Of a stretch of 64,000 nt of DNA, positions 8,871 through 18,981 are shown one piece after another; within the stretch, counting starts at the first letter, position 1; every line of letters starts with the position of its first letter. Location of the stretch: contig DAOSVM010000010.1 in NCBI GenBank assembly GCA_035379625.1, positions 10,956 to 74,955 of the forward strand, written 5' to 3'. Origin of the DNA: DAOSCP01 sp035379625. GTDB lineage: Bacteria > Bacteroidota > Ignavibacteria > Ignavibacteriales > DAOSCP01. Made by a program: the position numbers and the translations under genes. The notes below the pieces were generated by a model, which saw nothing but the letters and a program-made list of their open reading frames with translations, did no database searches and was not told where the DNA came from.

Positions 8871-10598
8871 ATGAAGACTAAACTTATTTCATTTCTTTTA
8901 TTATCCATAATACATACTGTTTTGCCTCAGATAATCAAAAATAATTTTATTAAGGTTATTGTTCCAGAAAAAGATAGTATTATTTCATATTATAACGGTT
9001 ATAGACTTTCTGCTTGGACCTTGCCTAATTCTAAGGTATATGTAAATGATGTTGAATACAAAGTGTATTCAACAGGTGCATTTGCTGGGTTATTAGAATT
9101 AAAACCTGGTTTTAATAATTTTATAATTAAATCGATTTCCAAGGAAGGTGAAATTGTTGAAAAAGATTTATTTATTGAATATAAACCTAAAGAAGTTTTT
9201 CAGCCGCCAAAAGAATTAAAAATAGTATCAATTGAAAAACCTACTTCTAATATAATGGCGCAAGTTGGTGATATTTTAGAATTTGAAATTAAAGCAACAT
9301 CAAATTGTGAAATTACGATTAATGATAAAATATTTTTGAAAGAGGTTGAGCATAGTGGTATTTATAGAAGTTTATACAAGGTAGTTGAAGGAGATTTTGT
9401 AAATGGCGAATTGAAAGTTCAAATTAAGAATAGTAATGGCGAAAAACTTATCCAAATTGCAAAACAAAAAATTCAAATATTGAAGTCTTATTTGATTGGA
9501 AAAGTTAAAATAAAAAATCCTTGGGATAGACCATCCATTGCAGTTAGTTTAGGAACTGATAGGTTAGGTGGACAAAAATATCAGTATATTGTACCTGATG
9601 TTAAACTAGTTATTATTGGTAAAAATAGTAATATGTATAAAGTAAAATTAGGTGATAATATTGGGTGGATTGATGAAGATTATATTGAGATTTTGGAAAA
9701 TTATAAGTTTCCGTATTCTTTGACTTCAAGTATAAAAGTTGCAGGTGGAATTAAATATGATTCAATTGTTGTGCCATTAACTGAAAAACTCCCTTATATT
9801 TCCTATCAAGATCCAGAATTAAATAGAATAGTTATAGATGTTTATAATTGTTCTGGCAATACAAATTGGATAACACAATATTCAAATGTCAAAGAAATAA
9901 AAAATATATTCATCAATCAAGTTTCTTCCGAGACATTTAGGATAAATATTGATTTAAATGGTCAAATGAATTATGGCTATGCTATTGATTATAAAGGAAA
10001 TAGTTTAATAATAAAAATTAAACATAAGCCAACCGATTTAAAACTAAAAAATAAAGTAATTGTTTTAGATGCAGGACACGGTGGAAGTGATAATGGAGCA
10101 ATTGGTGCATCCGGAAATTTTGAAAAAGAAATAAATTTAAAAATGGTTTATATTTTGAAAAAATTATTTGAAAAAAAAGGAGCAATTGTTTATTTAACAA
10201 GAGATAAAGATACTTTGTTATATAATAATTATAGATTATGGAAAATATGGAATTATAATCCTGATATATTTATTAGTATTCATTGTAATTCAATTGGTAA
10301 TTATACTAATCCATTAGAGGTAAAAGGAATTAGTACTTATTATAAACATATTATATTTAGGCCCTTATCTAAGTATATATTAAATAATTGCTTAAAGTTG
10401 AAATTAGATGAATTCGGTAATGTTGGTAATTTTAATTTTACTAATAATCAACCAACAGAATTTGTTAATACTTTAGTTGAATTAGCTTTTATTTCAAATC
10501 CTGAAGATGAAATAAAACTTTTAGATAATAATTTTTTGAATAAATTAGCAAATCAGATTGTTAAAGGAACTGAAGAATATTTCAAAAATTTGAGGTGA
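8871..10598 (+). CDS. Secreted N-acetylmuramoyl-L-alanine amidase (Amidase_3)
   Basis: 575 residues from the ATG at 8871, chosen because GGGGA lies 7 bases upstream and a signal peptide (MKTKLISFLLLSIIHT) begins there; the frame extends upstream to a TTG without such support. The middle part contains an SH3-like segment (MYKVKLGDNIGWIDEDYIEI) and an AMIN-like beta region. The C-terminal catalytic domain shows the zinc ligands: VIVLDAGHGGSDNGA (His), EKEINLKM (Glu), ISIHCNS (His) and the catalytic Glu in LVELAFISNPED. It cleaves the lactyl-Ala bond of peptidoglycan, in cell separation or wall recycling. The beta-propeller gene follows after 3 bases, suggesting co-expression. Confidence 0.9.
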   Translation: MKTKLISFLLLSIIHTVLPQIIKNNFIKVIVPEKDSIISYYNGYRLSAWTLPNSKVYVNDVEYKVYSTGAFAGLLELKPGFNNFIIKSISKEGEIVEKDLFIEYKPKEVFQPPKELKIVSIEKPTSNIMAQVGDILEFEIKATSNCEITINDKIFLKEVEHSGIYRSLYKVVEGDFVNGELKVQIKNSNGEKLIQIAKQKIQILKSYLIGKVKIKNPWDRPSIAVSLGTDRLGGQKYQYIVPDVKLVIIGKNSNMYKVKLGDNIGWIDEDYIEILENYKFPYSLTSSIKVAGGIKYDSIVVPLTEKLPYISYQDPELNRIVIDVYNCSGNTNWITQYSNVKEIKNIFINQVSSETFRINIDLNGQMNYGYAIDYKGNSLIIKIKHKPTDLKLKNKVIVLDAGHGGSDNGAIGASGNFEKEINLKMVYILKKLFEKKGAIVYLTRDKDTLLYNNYRLWKIWNYNPDIFISIHCNSIGNYTNPLEVKGISTYYKHIIFRPLSKYILNNCLKLKLDEFGNVGNFNFTNNQPTEFVNTLVELAFISNPEDEIKLLDNNFLNKLANQIVKGTEEYFKNLR

Positions 10599-10601
10599 TA
10601 T

Positions 10602-11498
10602 ATGAAAATAATATTTACAATAATATTTGTTTTTGCAAGTCTTCTTGCACAGCTTAAGGTTGTTAGTAGTCGTGTTATAGAAACTAATATAGAGGCATAC
10701 TATCCAATATTCGGTAATAATGATGATGAAATTTATTTTACTACATCACAATGTATTGGAATTTATAAATTTAATTTGAGCAATAATAAATTTGAAACAA
10801 TAACTGAAGATAGTGGCGCTGGATATGAATTCAGAATATCAGGTGATAAGATTGTTTATAGAAAAGATAACTACAGCGAAGGTAAAAAGTATTCTTCAAT
10901 AATTTTTATAGATTTAACTACAAGAGAACAAAAGATTTTGTCGGAAAATAAAAGAAATATGTCAACACCTGAAATAATTAATAAAGATTATGTAATTTTT
11001 AATGAAGATAGTAATAATAAAATAATGAAAGTTTCACAAAATCGAAATCTGAAAAGTATAGCATCTACATATGTTTTGAACGAAGATCTGAAAATTGCTT
11101 TATATATGAATGGTAAAAAAAGAATTTTAAAACCAGTGGGTGATGATAATTATATATGGATTTCATTATCACCAGATAAAACAAAAATATTATTTACAGC
11201 TAGTAGTAAAGGGACTTTTATTTGTGACTTAAACGGTAATATTTTGTATGAATTAGGAAAAGCTCAAAGCCCAAAGTGGTCCCCAGATGGTAAAAAAGTA
11301 TTATATATGATTCAGCAAGATGATGGTCATCAATATACCGCATCAGAATTATATTATTATGATTTAAAAGAAAAAAAACATTATCAGTTAACAAAAACTG
11401 ACAATGTAATTGAATTATATCCTTCTTGGTCAAAAAATGGAGATAAAATAGTTTGTAATACAGCAGAAGGTAAAATAATATTGTATGAATTACAGTAA
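10602..11498 (+). CDS. Secreted TolB-like beta-propeller protein
   Basis: A 298-residue protein with an N-terminal signal peptide (MKIIFTIIFVFASLLAQ). Repeats of the TolB/WD40-like type are visible: ISLSPDKTKILFTASSKG, PKWSPDGKKVLYMIQ and YPSWSKNGDKIVCNTAEGKI. These S/P-x-W-S-P-D-G-K units form propeller blades and usually bind other envelope proteins rather than catalyse. GAGGTGAT precedes the ATG, and the gene sits 3 bases after the amidase stop and 19 bases before the next amidase start. The three genes therefore form a cell-wall cluster. The exact partner is unknown. Confidence 0.75.
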   Translation: MKIIFTIIFVFASLLAQLKVVSSRVIETNIEAYYPIFGNNDDEIYFTTSQCIGIYKFNLSNNKFETITEDSGAGYEFRISGDKIVYRKDNYSEGKKYSSIIFIDLTTREQKILSENKRNMSTPEIINKDYVIFNEDSNNKIMKVSQNRNLKSIASTYVLNEDLKIALYMNGKKRILKPVGDDNYIWISLSPDKTKILFTASSKGTFICDLNGNILYELGKAQSPKWSPDGKKVLYMIQQDDGHQYTASELYYYDLKEKKHYQLTKTDNVIELYPSWSKNGDKIVCNTAEGKIILYELQ

Positions 11499-11517
11499 TT
11501 TGGAAATAGGGGGAAAA

Positions 11518-13875
11518 ATGAAAAGAATTTTATTATGTATAACTTTACTTTTAGAGTTTACTTTTGCACAAAATTTTACAGGCATAAAAATTTATATAAA
11601 TCCAGGACACGGGGGTTATGATTCAAATGATAGAAATATTCCTCAAACAGGTTTTTGGGAGTCAGAAAGTAATTTACATAAAGGTTTAAAACTAAGAGAC
11701 ATTTTACAAAGCTGGGGTGCAACGGTAGTAATGAGTAGAGTTACAAATACTAGTGATGATGATAAAGCCTTGTCAACAATTGTTGCTGAAGCAAATGCAG
11801 CAAATGTTGACCATATGCATTCTATTCATAGTAACGCTTACAATCAATTGTCAAATTATACGCTTGTTTTATTTCAAGGTACAGATGATTCACCGACATA
11901 TTCTGATGCAAAAACAATGTCTAATTATTTATCTGATGATATTTATTCTGTAAATAGAACAACAGCCAAATATTCACGTGGTGATATGTCATTTTATGGT
12001 GCAACAACACCTTATCTTGGAGTCTTTAAAGGTCTAAATATGCCTGGTACATTATCGGAGGGCTCTTTTCACGATTATATTCCCGAATCTTGGCGCTTAA
12101 TGTCAATTTTGTATAAAAAACACGAAGCAATAGCAATGGCTCGTTCATTTATAAAAAAATTTAATAAAACACCTTTTCCTTTAGGGGTTATTGCGGGAAT
12201 AGTAAGAACTAAGGACAGTTCTTCAAATCATTTGAATGCATTTGGGAATGATGTTTACAAGCCATTAAATAATGTTAAAGTTACCTTAAAAGGGAATAAT
12301 GTTACGCGTGTTTTATATACTGATAATTTAAACAATGGTTTTTATCTATTTGATAGCTTGCAACCTGGTACTTATAAAGTTTATTTTGAAAAATATTACT
12401 ACTTTAAAGATTCTTCTACAGTTAATGTAAAAGCAAATTCAACAACTTTTGCTGATAAATTTTTAGCTTTAGATGGTTCTATCCCAGCTGTTTTATCGAG
12501 TTATTCACCTAATATTTCTGCTAATGATAGTGTATATATTACTGCGTATATTGTTTTAAATTTTTCGAGACCAATAGATAAAACGACTTTGGAAAGTGGA
12601 TTTACCATAACTCCACAAATACAAGGTACTTTTACATGGAGTAATTCAGACCAAACGGTAAAATTTACTCCAATAAATTATTTTTCTCCAAAAACAAAAT
12701 ATACTGTAACAATTCCAACAACTGTGAAAAGTATTTATGGAGTTAATTTACCACAGCAGTATACATTTTCGTTTAATGTTAATTCTAGGACAAAATTTAG
12801 TTTATTAAGTACATATCCAGATAATCAACAAAAAAATATACCTCATTTTGTACAAGTGAAATTAGTTTTTGATGCAGAAATATTAACATCATCTATTGCT
12901 GGGCAATTTACTTTTACAGATTTGAATGGTAAAAATATTAATGCTAAAAATGTAGTATATAGCAAAGATAATATGGGTAGAGGAATAATGGTATTTGAAC
13001 CTTATTCATCACTTATTCCCGGCATGATTTATAAAATCACTTTAAAAAATGGTATAAAAGATGTTAATCTAATTCCTTTGGGTGAAACAATAGAAAGATT
13101 TTTCACTGTTACAACAGATACAATAACTCCAGGTACAATAGTTGACGGTTTTGAAAATATTTCAAATTGGAAACAACCTAGTTTATCAAGTTTAAGTCAA
13201 AACATTACAAATTCATCATTAGTTCTTGATAATTCCAGAAAATTTCAAGGTTCTTATAGTGCTAAACTTAACTATGAATTTACTTCATCAAATTCAGTTT
13301 GTGCTGTTGAAGCTATAAATAAACCAAATTTAGGTAATGGTGGTTATTCTGCTGCTTTAATTTGGGGCGATATGAGTAATAATATTATTCAATTTATTGG
13401 AGAAAACGGAAGTGATATTTTAGTATCAGATACACTTAATTGGGCCGGATGGAAATATGTAAAATTCAATAATAATACAAATAAAGATATTCTATTGCAC
13501 TCAATTATCGTTAAATCTAATTCTAATGTTACTAAAGGGCAAATTAATATTGACAATTTACAAAAAGATGTTTTAGTTGAAATTGAAAATAAATACAATA
13601 ATGTAAAAACAGATAAATATTATTTATTTCAAAATTATCCAAATCCTTTTAATCCAATTACAACAATTAGTTATAACATACTTAAAGGTTGTAATGTTAA
13701 AATAGAAATTTATAATAGTTTAGGTGAATTAGTTAAAGTTCTAGTTAATGAATATAAACCTTCAGGAACGTATTTTGTTAACTTTAATGCGGATAATTTA
13801 CCATCGGGAACTTATTTTTATAGAATGGTAGCAGGAGAATATATAAAAACTAATAAAATGATATTATTAAAATAA
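11518..13875 (+). CDS. Type IX-secreted N-acetylmuramoyl-L-alanine amidase with Ig-like domains
   Basis: 785 residues from the ATG at 11518, selected for its GGGGG ribosome site and the signal peptide MKRILLCITLLLEFTFAQ. Residues about 20-220 are an Amidase_3 domain: IYINPGHGGYDSND (His), FWESESNLHKG (Glu), HMHSIHSNA (His) and a late Glu in GTLSEGSF. A carboxypeptidase-regulatory-like beta domain follows (about 232-320), then two Big_5-type Ig-like domains (about 330-540) and a jelly-roll-like region. The last 80 residues are a type IX secretion sorting domain (QNYPNPFNPITTISY to KMILLK). The enzyme is thus predicted to be surface-bound or released and to act on peptidoglycan outside the cell. 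It could target other bacteria, which the intracellular wall paralogue upstream would not. Confidence 0.88.
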   Translation: MKRILLCITLLLEFTFAQNFTGIKIYINPGHGGYDSNDRNIPQTGFWESESNLHKGLKLRDILQSWGATVVMSRVTNTSDDDKALSTIVAEANAANVDHMHSIHSNAYNQLSNYTLVLFQGTDDSPTYSDAKTMSNYLSDDIYSVNRTTAKYSRGDMSFYGATTPYLGVFKGLNMPGTLSEGSFHDYIPESWRLMSILYKKHEAIAMARSFIKKFNKTPFPLGVIAGIVRTKDSSSNHLNAFGNDVYKPLNNVKVTLKGNNVTRVLYTDNLNNGFYLFDSLQPGTYKVYFEKYYYFKDSSTVNVKANSTTFADKFLALDGSIPAVLSSYSPNISANDSVYITAYIVLNFSRPIDKTTLESGFTITPQIQGTFTWSNSDQTVKFTPINYFSPKTKYTVTIPTTVKSIYGVNLPQQYTFSFNVNSRTKFSLLSTYPDNQQKNIPHFVQVKLVFDAEILTSSIAGQFTFTDLNGKNINAKNVVYSKDNMGRGIMVFEPYSSLIPGMIYKITLKNGIKDVNLIPLGETIERFFTVTTDTITPGTIVDGFENISNWKQPSLSSLSQNITNSSLVLDNSRKFQGSYSAKLNYEFTSSNSVCAVEAINKPNLGNGGYSAALIWGDMSNNIIQFIGENGSDILVSDTLNWAGWKYVKFNNNTNKDILLHSIIVKSNSNVTKGQINIDNLQKDVLVEIENKYNNVKTDKYYLFQNYPNPFNPITTISYNILKGCNVKIEIYNSLGELVKVLVNEYKPSGTYFVNFNADNLPSGTYFYRMVAGEYIKTNKMILLK

Positions 13876-13905
13876 AAAAAGCTGCTAAAAAGCAGCTTTT
13901 TTTTA
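13874..13905. terminator. Bidirectional terminator between amidase and serA
   Basis: GCTGCT-AAAA-AGCAGC is flanked by A7 on the left and T8 on the right, so it works for both convergent genes. It lies in the 27 bases between the stop codons. Confidence 0.9.
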
Positions 13906-14841
13906 ATTAACTTTATTCAATACTGTTCCATTTTCTGCAAAAGTTTTAATAATTCTAACTGTTTCTTCTGCTACAGCTAATTGTGCTTGTTCAGTAGAAG
14001 CACCAATATGATGAGTTACATAAACATTTTTGATACCTTGTAATGGAGATTTTACTTCACCTGCTTTTCCTTCTGGTTCATCATTAAATACATCTAAGCC
14101 AACTTTTAAATTTTTTGTTTTAACTGCTTCAATAAGTGCATTTTCATCAACAATACCGGGACGTGAAGTATTAACAAATATTGTTCCTGGTTTCATTAAA
14201 TCAAACATTTCTTTATTAAACATACCTTTAGTTTGTGGAGTTTGTGGAAGATGTACAGAAATTATATCAACATTTGGAATTGTAGCTTTAATATCTTCAA
14301 CTTGAGTTATGAATTCATTATCTAATTTAACAATATCATAACCGTAAACTTTCATACCGAAAGCGTTAGCTCTTTTGGCTACTTCTTTCCCAATATTTCC
14401 TACACCTATTAAAAATAGTTTTTTACCAAACAAACCTTCTGCTTTTGAATATTCATTTTTATTCCATTTACCATTATGGAAATCAGCAACGTTATCTGGG
14501 ATACGACGATCTAAAGCTAAAATCAATCCCATAGCTAATTCAGCAACAGCTATTGAGTTCTTGCCAGGACAATTTGTAACAGTAAAGTTATTTTTAGTAG
14601 CTGTTTCAATATCGATTGTATTAACACCAGCACCTGCTCTAATAATGACTTTTAAGTTTTTACCTTTTTTTATAGCTTCGGCATTAACTTTTGTTGAACG
14701 AACAACCAAAATATCAACAGATTCGATTTCGTTAGGAATATCATTTTCTCCTAACTCAGGTTTGTAAATAACATCATAGCCTAACTCTTTCATTTGGTCA
14801 GTATAAATATTAGGAAATTTGTCAGCAATTAAAATTTTCAT
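13903..14841 (-). CDS. serA: D-3-phosphoglycerate dehydrogenase, short form
   Basis: 312 residues from the ATG at 14841, preceded by a strong AGGAGG site. The frame is open for 19 more codons upstream, but without such a site. The NAD-binding loop is LIGVGNIGKEVAKRA. Catalytic residues are Arg in VNTSRPGIVDENAL, Glu in NDEPEG and His in THHIGAST. It oxidises 3-phosphoglycerate to 3-phosphohydroxypyruvate, the first step of serine synthesis. The C-terminal ACT/regulatory domain of longer SerA proteins is missing, so serine feedback by that route is unlikely. A related 2-hydroxyacid dehydrogenase (e.g. glyoxylate reductase) is the alternative. Confidence 0.83.
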   Translation of the reverse strand: MKILIADKFPNIYTDQMKELGYDVIYKPELGENDIPNEIESVDILVVRSTKVNAEAIKKGKNLKVIIRAGAGVNTIDIETATKNNFTVTNCPGKNSIAVAELAMGLILALDRRIPDNVADFHNGKWNKNEYSKAEGLFGKKLFLIGVGNIGKEVAKRANAFGMKVYGYDIVKLDNEFITQVEDIKATIPNVDIISVHLPQTPQTKGMFNKEMFDLMKPGTIFVNTSRPGIVDENALIEAVKTKNLKVGLDVFNDEPEGKAGEVKSPLQGIKNVYVTHHIGASTEQAQLAVAEETVRIIKTFAENGTVLNKVN

Positions 14842-14894
14842 TTTACCTCCTGGTTTAAGTATAATAACAAACTTAGAAAAAAAAATTATTAAAA

Positions 14895-17279
14895 TCAAAC
14901 TTTTAAATATGTAGAAATTTTTTCAATAAAAGTTTTTTTATTAATAGGTTTATAAATTATATCATTAAATCCACTTAATGAAATATTTTCTTCAATTTGG
15001 TTTGTAGAAAGTGCTGTTAAAGCTATGATAGGACAATTGAAACCTTTTTGTCTTAGTAAATTGGTTGTTTCTATTCCATCCATAAATGGCATTTTTATGT
15101 CCATTAAAATTATATCTATACTCATGTTTGTATTATTCATAAATTCTATTGCTTCAATACCATTATTTACCCTAAATATATCAGCATTAAAATGTTGTGA
15201 TAAATATAAATTAAATATTTCAAAGTTAATATTTTCATCTTCAGCAATTAAAATATTATATTTCCTATTTTGTTTAACATTATTTTCTAAAATGGGAATT
15301 TGGTTTACTATGTATTTTGTAGGGATATTAATTTCAAAATTGGTACCAACATTTTTTTTTGAAGTAATTATAAATTCAAAATTTAATAATTCAAGATAAT
15401 GTTTAACAATGGCAAGCCCTATACCATTACCACTATAATGCCTTGAAAGTTTACCATCAATTTGAAAATATGGTTCAAAGATTTTATTTATGAATTTTTC
15501 ATCTATTCCAATACCTGTATCTTTGAAATATAATTTTAAAAAATTATCTTCTATAGTGTAACCGAATTCTATAATTCCTTGGTGAGTAAATTTTACACAG
15601 TTATCAATAAGTTGTTTACAAACTTGTTTTAATTTATAGTTGTCAGTTTTTAAAATGGCAAAGTTATCACTTAATGGTAGATTTAGTTTAAGTTCAACAT
15701 TCTTATTTAAATTGGTAAAATATGTGTTATAAAGTTCTTTTAATATTTCATTTAGGTTGCAGTAAGAGACAATAACATTAGTTTGTTTTGTTTCTATTTG
15801 AGAAATATTTAGTATATTATCAACAATGTTAAGAAGTTTATAAGCACTATTTTTTATGATATGGAAATACCTATTTAATTTATCAGGATTAACTTCATTA
15901 TTATCTACTATTAAATCTAAAAAACCGATAATACCATTCAATGGCGTTCTTAACTCATGGCTTAAATTATTAATAAAATCAGTTTTCAATTGTGAATTTT
16001 CTTCAGCTTTTTCTTTGGCTATTTCCAATTCTTGTTGTCTAATTATATTTTCAGTTATATCGTGAAAAAGAGTTACAAAATAATATTTCTCTGGAGAAAA
16101 AGCTGAAACTCTAAAATATTTATTGAAAGTAGATGAATAATTTTCGAATTCAATTGATTGACCGGTTAATGCAACTTTACCATACGTATCAATCCAATAT
16201 TTCTCAGTACTTGGCCATACTGAAAGAATATTTTTCCCAACAATATCATTTTCATTAACTTTTAACATCTCACAAAAAGCAGGATTTACTTCAACAAAGA
16301 CATAATCAATTGGGTTATTGTTTTCATCTGTAATTATTTTATGAAGAGCGTAAGGATCTTTTAAATGCGTAAAAAGATTATTATATCTGGATAATAATCT
16401 GTTATTTATTTGATAGATTTCTTCAGCTTTTATACTTAAAAACTTTTTATTTAGTATAGAAAAAATAATATTAGTGAAAAGATGTAAATAATCTAAAATC
16501 TGTTCATTAATAATATTTTCAGATAATAATAAAAAAGATTGTTTAAAATTTTTTTGCTCATAATCAAAATAAGCATAAGCATAATTAGAAAATTTTTTAT
16601 GGTTGAATATAAAATCAAGAAATTCATTTAATTCTTCATTATATTGACGAAATTTAAGCTTGTTGTCAAAAAAATTAAATTTAATTAAATCAAAATAATT
16701 TATTGTATTTATTAATGAAAGTTTATTATTATCGTAGTGATAAATTTCGATTTCATTATTATTATTGTAAAGATATAGTATATCTTTCAAAGGTAGGAAT
16801 GATGAAAAAATATTAAAAATATGATAAAAAATATTACCACTTTCTGTATAATTATTGTCAAAGTGGTCTATGCTAACAATAGATGTTAAATTATGCAAAA
16901 TTTGTGATAGTTGATTAAAATCAAAAAAATTATCAATTTGTTCTAAGGGTTCAAATAAAATTAAAATATATTTATGGTTTGATATTTCGTGAGGAACTAA
17001 AAGTGCATTCAAAGTATAATTCTTTTTATCCTCTAATGGGATCTGATATTTTATAAAATTAATATTTCCATTTAAACAACCATTTAAGTGTTCTTTTACT
17101 TTGTCGTTATTCAAGACAGGGATACATTCTAATAAATTATCATTAAGCTGGATATTATATAGCTGATGAATTTCTTTGAGGAAATAATTGTTAACATAAA
17201 GAATATTAAAATTACTGTCTAAAATTATTAAATTAAAATAATTAAATTTCTTTAAATGTTCTAACAAAACATCAAACAT
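14895..17279 (-). CDS. Hybrid sensor histidine kinase with PAS domains and receiver
   Basis: A 794-residue signalling protein without a clear membrane segment. A PAS-like domain lies at about 10-110 (NLIILDSNFNILYVNNYFL) and a GAF-like or coiled region at about 125-290. A second PAS is at about 300-415 (VFVEVNPAFCEMLKVNENDI), ending in FVTLFHDITE. HisKA contains the phospho-acceptor in NLSHELRTPLNGIIGFL. The ATPase domain has the G boxes FKDTGIGID and YSGNGIGLAIVKHYLEL. The C-terminal receiver (about 675-794) carries the acidic pair IAEDEN, Asp in DIILMDIKMPFMDG, and Lys in IYKPINKKTF. No DNA-binding output is present, so a separate phosphotransfer partner is expected. The gene sits between serA and the acyl-CoA synthetase on the same strand, with 4 bases to the latter. 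Confidence 0.9.
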   Translation of the reverse strand: MFDVLLEHLKKFNYFNLIILDSNFNILYVNNYFLKEIHQLYNIQLNDNLLECIPVLNNDKVKEHLNGCLNGNINFIKYQIPLEDKKNYTLNALLVPHEISNHKYILILFEPLEQIDNFFDFNQLSQILHNLTSIVSIDHFDNNYTESGNIFYHIFNIFSSFLPLKDILYLYNNNNEIEIYHYDNNKLSLINTINYFDLIKFNFFDNKLKFRQYNEELNEFLDFIFNHKKFSNYAYAYFDYEQKNFKQSFLLLSENIINEQILDYLHLFTNIIFSILNKKFLSIKAEEIYQINNRLLSRYNNLFTHLKDPYALHKIITDENNNPIDYVFVEVNPAFCEMLKVNENDIVGKNILSVWPSTEKYWIDTYGKVALTGQSIEFENYSSTFNKYFRVSAFSPEKYYFVTLFHDITENIIRQQELEIAKEKAEENSQLKTDFINNLSHELRTPLNGIIGFLDLIVDNNEVNPDKLNRYFHIIKNSAYKLLNIVDNILNISQIETKQTNVIVSYCNLNEILKELYNTYFTNLNKNVELKLNLPLSDNFAILKTDNYKLKQVCKQLIDNCVKFTHQGIIEFGYTIEDNFLKLYFKDTGIGIDEKFINKIFEPYFQIDGKLSRHYSGNGIGLAIVKHYLELLNFEFIITSKKNVGTNFEINIPTKYIVNQIPILENNVKQNRKYNILIAEDENINFEIFNLYLSQHFNADIFRVNNGIEAIEFMNNTNMSIDIILMDIKMPFMDGIETTNLLRQKGFNCPIIALTALSTNQIEENISLSGFNDIIYKPINKKTFIEKISTYLKV

Positions 17280-17283
17280 ATTG

Positions 17284-18972
17284 TTATTTTTTTTCTATTA
17301 AATATCTTTTAATTTTTCTTGTAGTTGTTTTTTCAAATTCAGTATCTCTAATGTAGATTTTTTTTATTTGTTTATATGAAGTTAAATGATTATTTGTTTC
17401 TTTGACAACTTTGGATATTATGTCATTTAATAATTTTTCATCAAGTTTTATTTTATTCTCATCAGCATATTTTATAAAATATTCTGTATCTGGTACTATT
17501 TGAGCAGCAATTATTTCGCCTTCTTTTTCATCTTTTTCACCGTAAACAACAGATTCAAGAACAAATTCACTTTTATTTAATAAATCTTCAATTTCTTCTG
17601 GAAACACATTTTTTCCGTTTTTTGCTATAATTACATTTTTCTTACGACCTTTAATATAAAGAAAATTATTTTCATCCAAATAACCTAAATCGCCCGTATT
17701 AAACCAACCATCTTGAATAACTTCTTTTGTTAGTTCTTCATTGTTAAAATAGCCAAGCATAACATTATCGCCTTTTGCCCAAATTTCACCTATACCATCA
17801 GCATCAGGATTAACAATTTTTAATTGACAGCAATCAAGTGGCTGGCCAGCGGAATAATCGTTGGAATTTTCTAATCTATTTAGTGTTAATATTGGTGAGG
17901 TTTCAGTTAAGCCATAGCCTTGAATAAGTTTTATTCCGAATTCGTTAAATCCTTTAATTACCTCGGGGTCGGGGGCAGCACCACCTACTATCAATACTCT
18001 AACTTGACCACCAAATTTCTCGTGTATTTGCTTGAATAACAATGATTTAAAGTCATTCATTCCAAATTTTTTTAAAAGATTTGTAAAAGCTATTAGTTTG
18101 TTTACAATAAAATGTTTATATCTATTTTCTTTTATAGTTTTCCAAATTCTTTTAAATATTTTGTCGAAAATTAAAGGAACACCAAGTACAATTGTAGGTT
18201 GTTCAGATTGAAAATCTTCTAAAAGATATTTGAAAGATCTAGAGTAATGGACAGAAGCACCACTATAAATTGGGCATAAAAATCCACAAGTACATTCATA
18301 AGTATGGTGAATGGGCAAAATTGAAAGAAATCTATCTGTAGAATAAATTGGCAATGCTCTAACCATACTCATTAAATTTGTAGCAAGGTTTTTCTGACTT
18401 AACATTACACCTTTTGCTTTGCCAATTGAGCCAGATGTAAATATAAGTTCAAATAAATCATCAGGATTAATTTCAGGTAATTCGTTTACTGATTCTGGTA
18501 AAGTTTTGTCAATTAATTGTTTCATCGATAAATATTCATCTTTTTTTTCTATTAAATCCATGTTAATCTTAATTCTTAAATTTTTCAATTCAACATCTGA
18601 ATTATCAAGTTGTTCTGCCCAATGATTATCACAAATTATAGCATTAGCTTGTGATTCATGAAGAATATTTATTACTTCAGAAGGATGTAAATGAGCATCT
18701 ATAGGCACAACAATATAATTGAAGCAAGCACAAGTTAAATAGGAAAGTCCCCATTGAACTCTATTTTCACTAATTATTGCAATTCTTTCTCTTTCTTTTA
18801 GGCCTAAATTTTTTAGTGCATTACCAAATTTTAAAACATTAACTAATAATTCATTGAAAGTGAGCATTTTAATAGGGGTATCTTTTAAATCTTTTAAAGC
18901 TAATTTATCCCCATAATAATTAGCTGATTTTATCAACATATCTTGTAAATTTTTGATATTTTTATCAATCAT
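17284..18972 (-). CDS. Long-chain fatty acid-CoA ligase (AMP-binding)
   Basis: A 562-residue adenylate-forming enzyme. The P-loop signature is ELIFTSGSIGKAKGVMLSQ, with SI where TT is usual. Other conserved blocks are IQGYGLTETSPILTLNR, GWFNTGDLGYLDENNFLYI and GRKKNVIIAKNGKNVFPEEIE; the C-terminal catalytic Lys lies in FEKTTTRKIKR. It activates long-chain fatty acids to acyl-CoA via acyl-AMP on the inner face of the membrane. It is 9 bases from the nth stop and 4 bases from the kinase start, so nth, this gene and the kinase are probably co-transcribed. Substrate chain length is inferred from the family only. Confidence 0.88.
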   Translation of the reverse strand: MIDKNIKNLQDMLIKSANYYGDKLALKDLKDTPIKMLTFNELLVNVLKFGNALKNLGLKERERIAIISENRVQWGLSYLTCACFNYIVVPIDAHLHPSEVINILHESQANAIICDNHWAEQLDNSDVELKNLRIKINMDLIEKKDEYLSMKQLIDKTLPESVNELPEINPDDLFELIFTSGSIGKAKGVMLSQKNLATNLMSMVRALPIYSTDRFLSILPIHHTYECTCGFLCPIYSGASVHYSRSFKYLLEDFQSEQPTIVLGVPLIFDKIFKRIWKTIKENRYKHFIVNKLIAFTNLLKKFGMNDFKSLLFKQIHEKFGGQVRVLIVGGAAPDPEVIKGFNEFGIKLIQGYGLTETSPILTLNRLENSNDYSAGQPLDCCQLKIVNPDADGIGEIWAKGDNVMLGYFNNEELTKEVIQDGWFNTGDLGYLDENNFLYIKGRKKNVIIAKNGKNVFPEEIEDLLNKSEFVLESVVYGEKDEKEGEIIAAQIVPDTEYFIKYADENKIKLDEKLLNDIISKVVKETNNHLTSYKQIKKIYIRDTEFEKTTTRKIKRYLIEKK

Positions 18973-18981
18973 ATGCTTACC

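Noticed and set aside
14030..14767. Long antisense frames within serA (91 and 130 codons) and within other genes
   Set aside because: They lie opposite well-supported coding sequence with clear family motifs and show no motif of their own.
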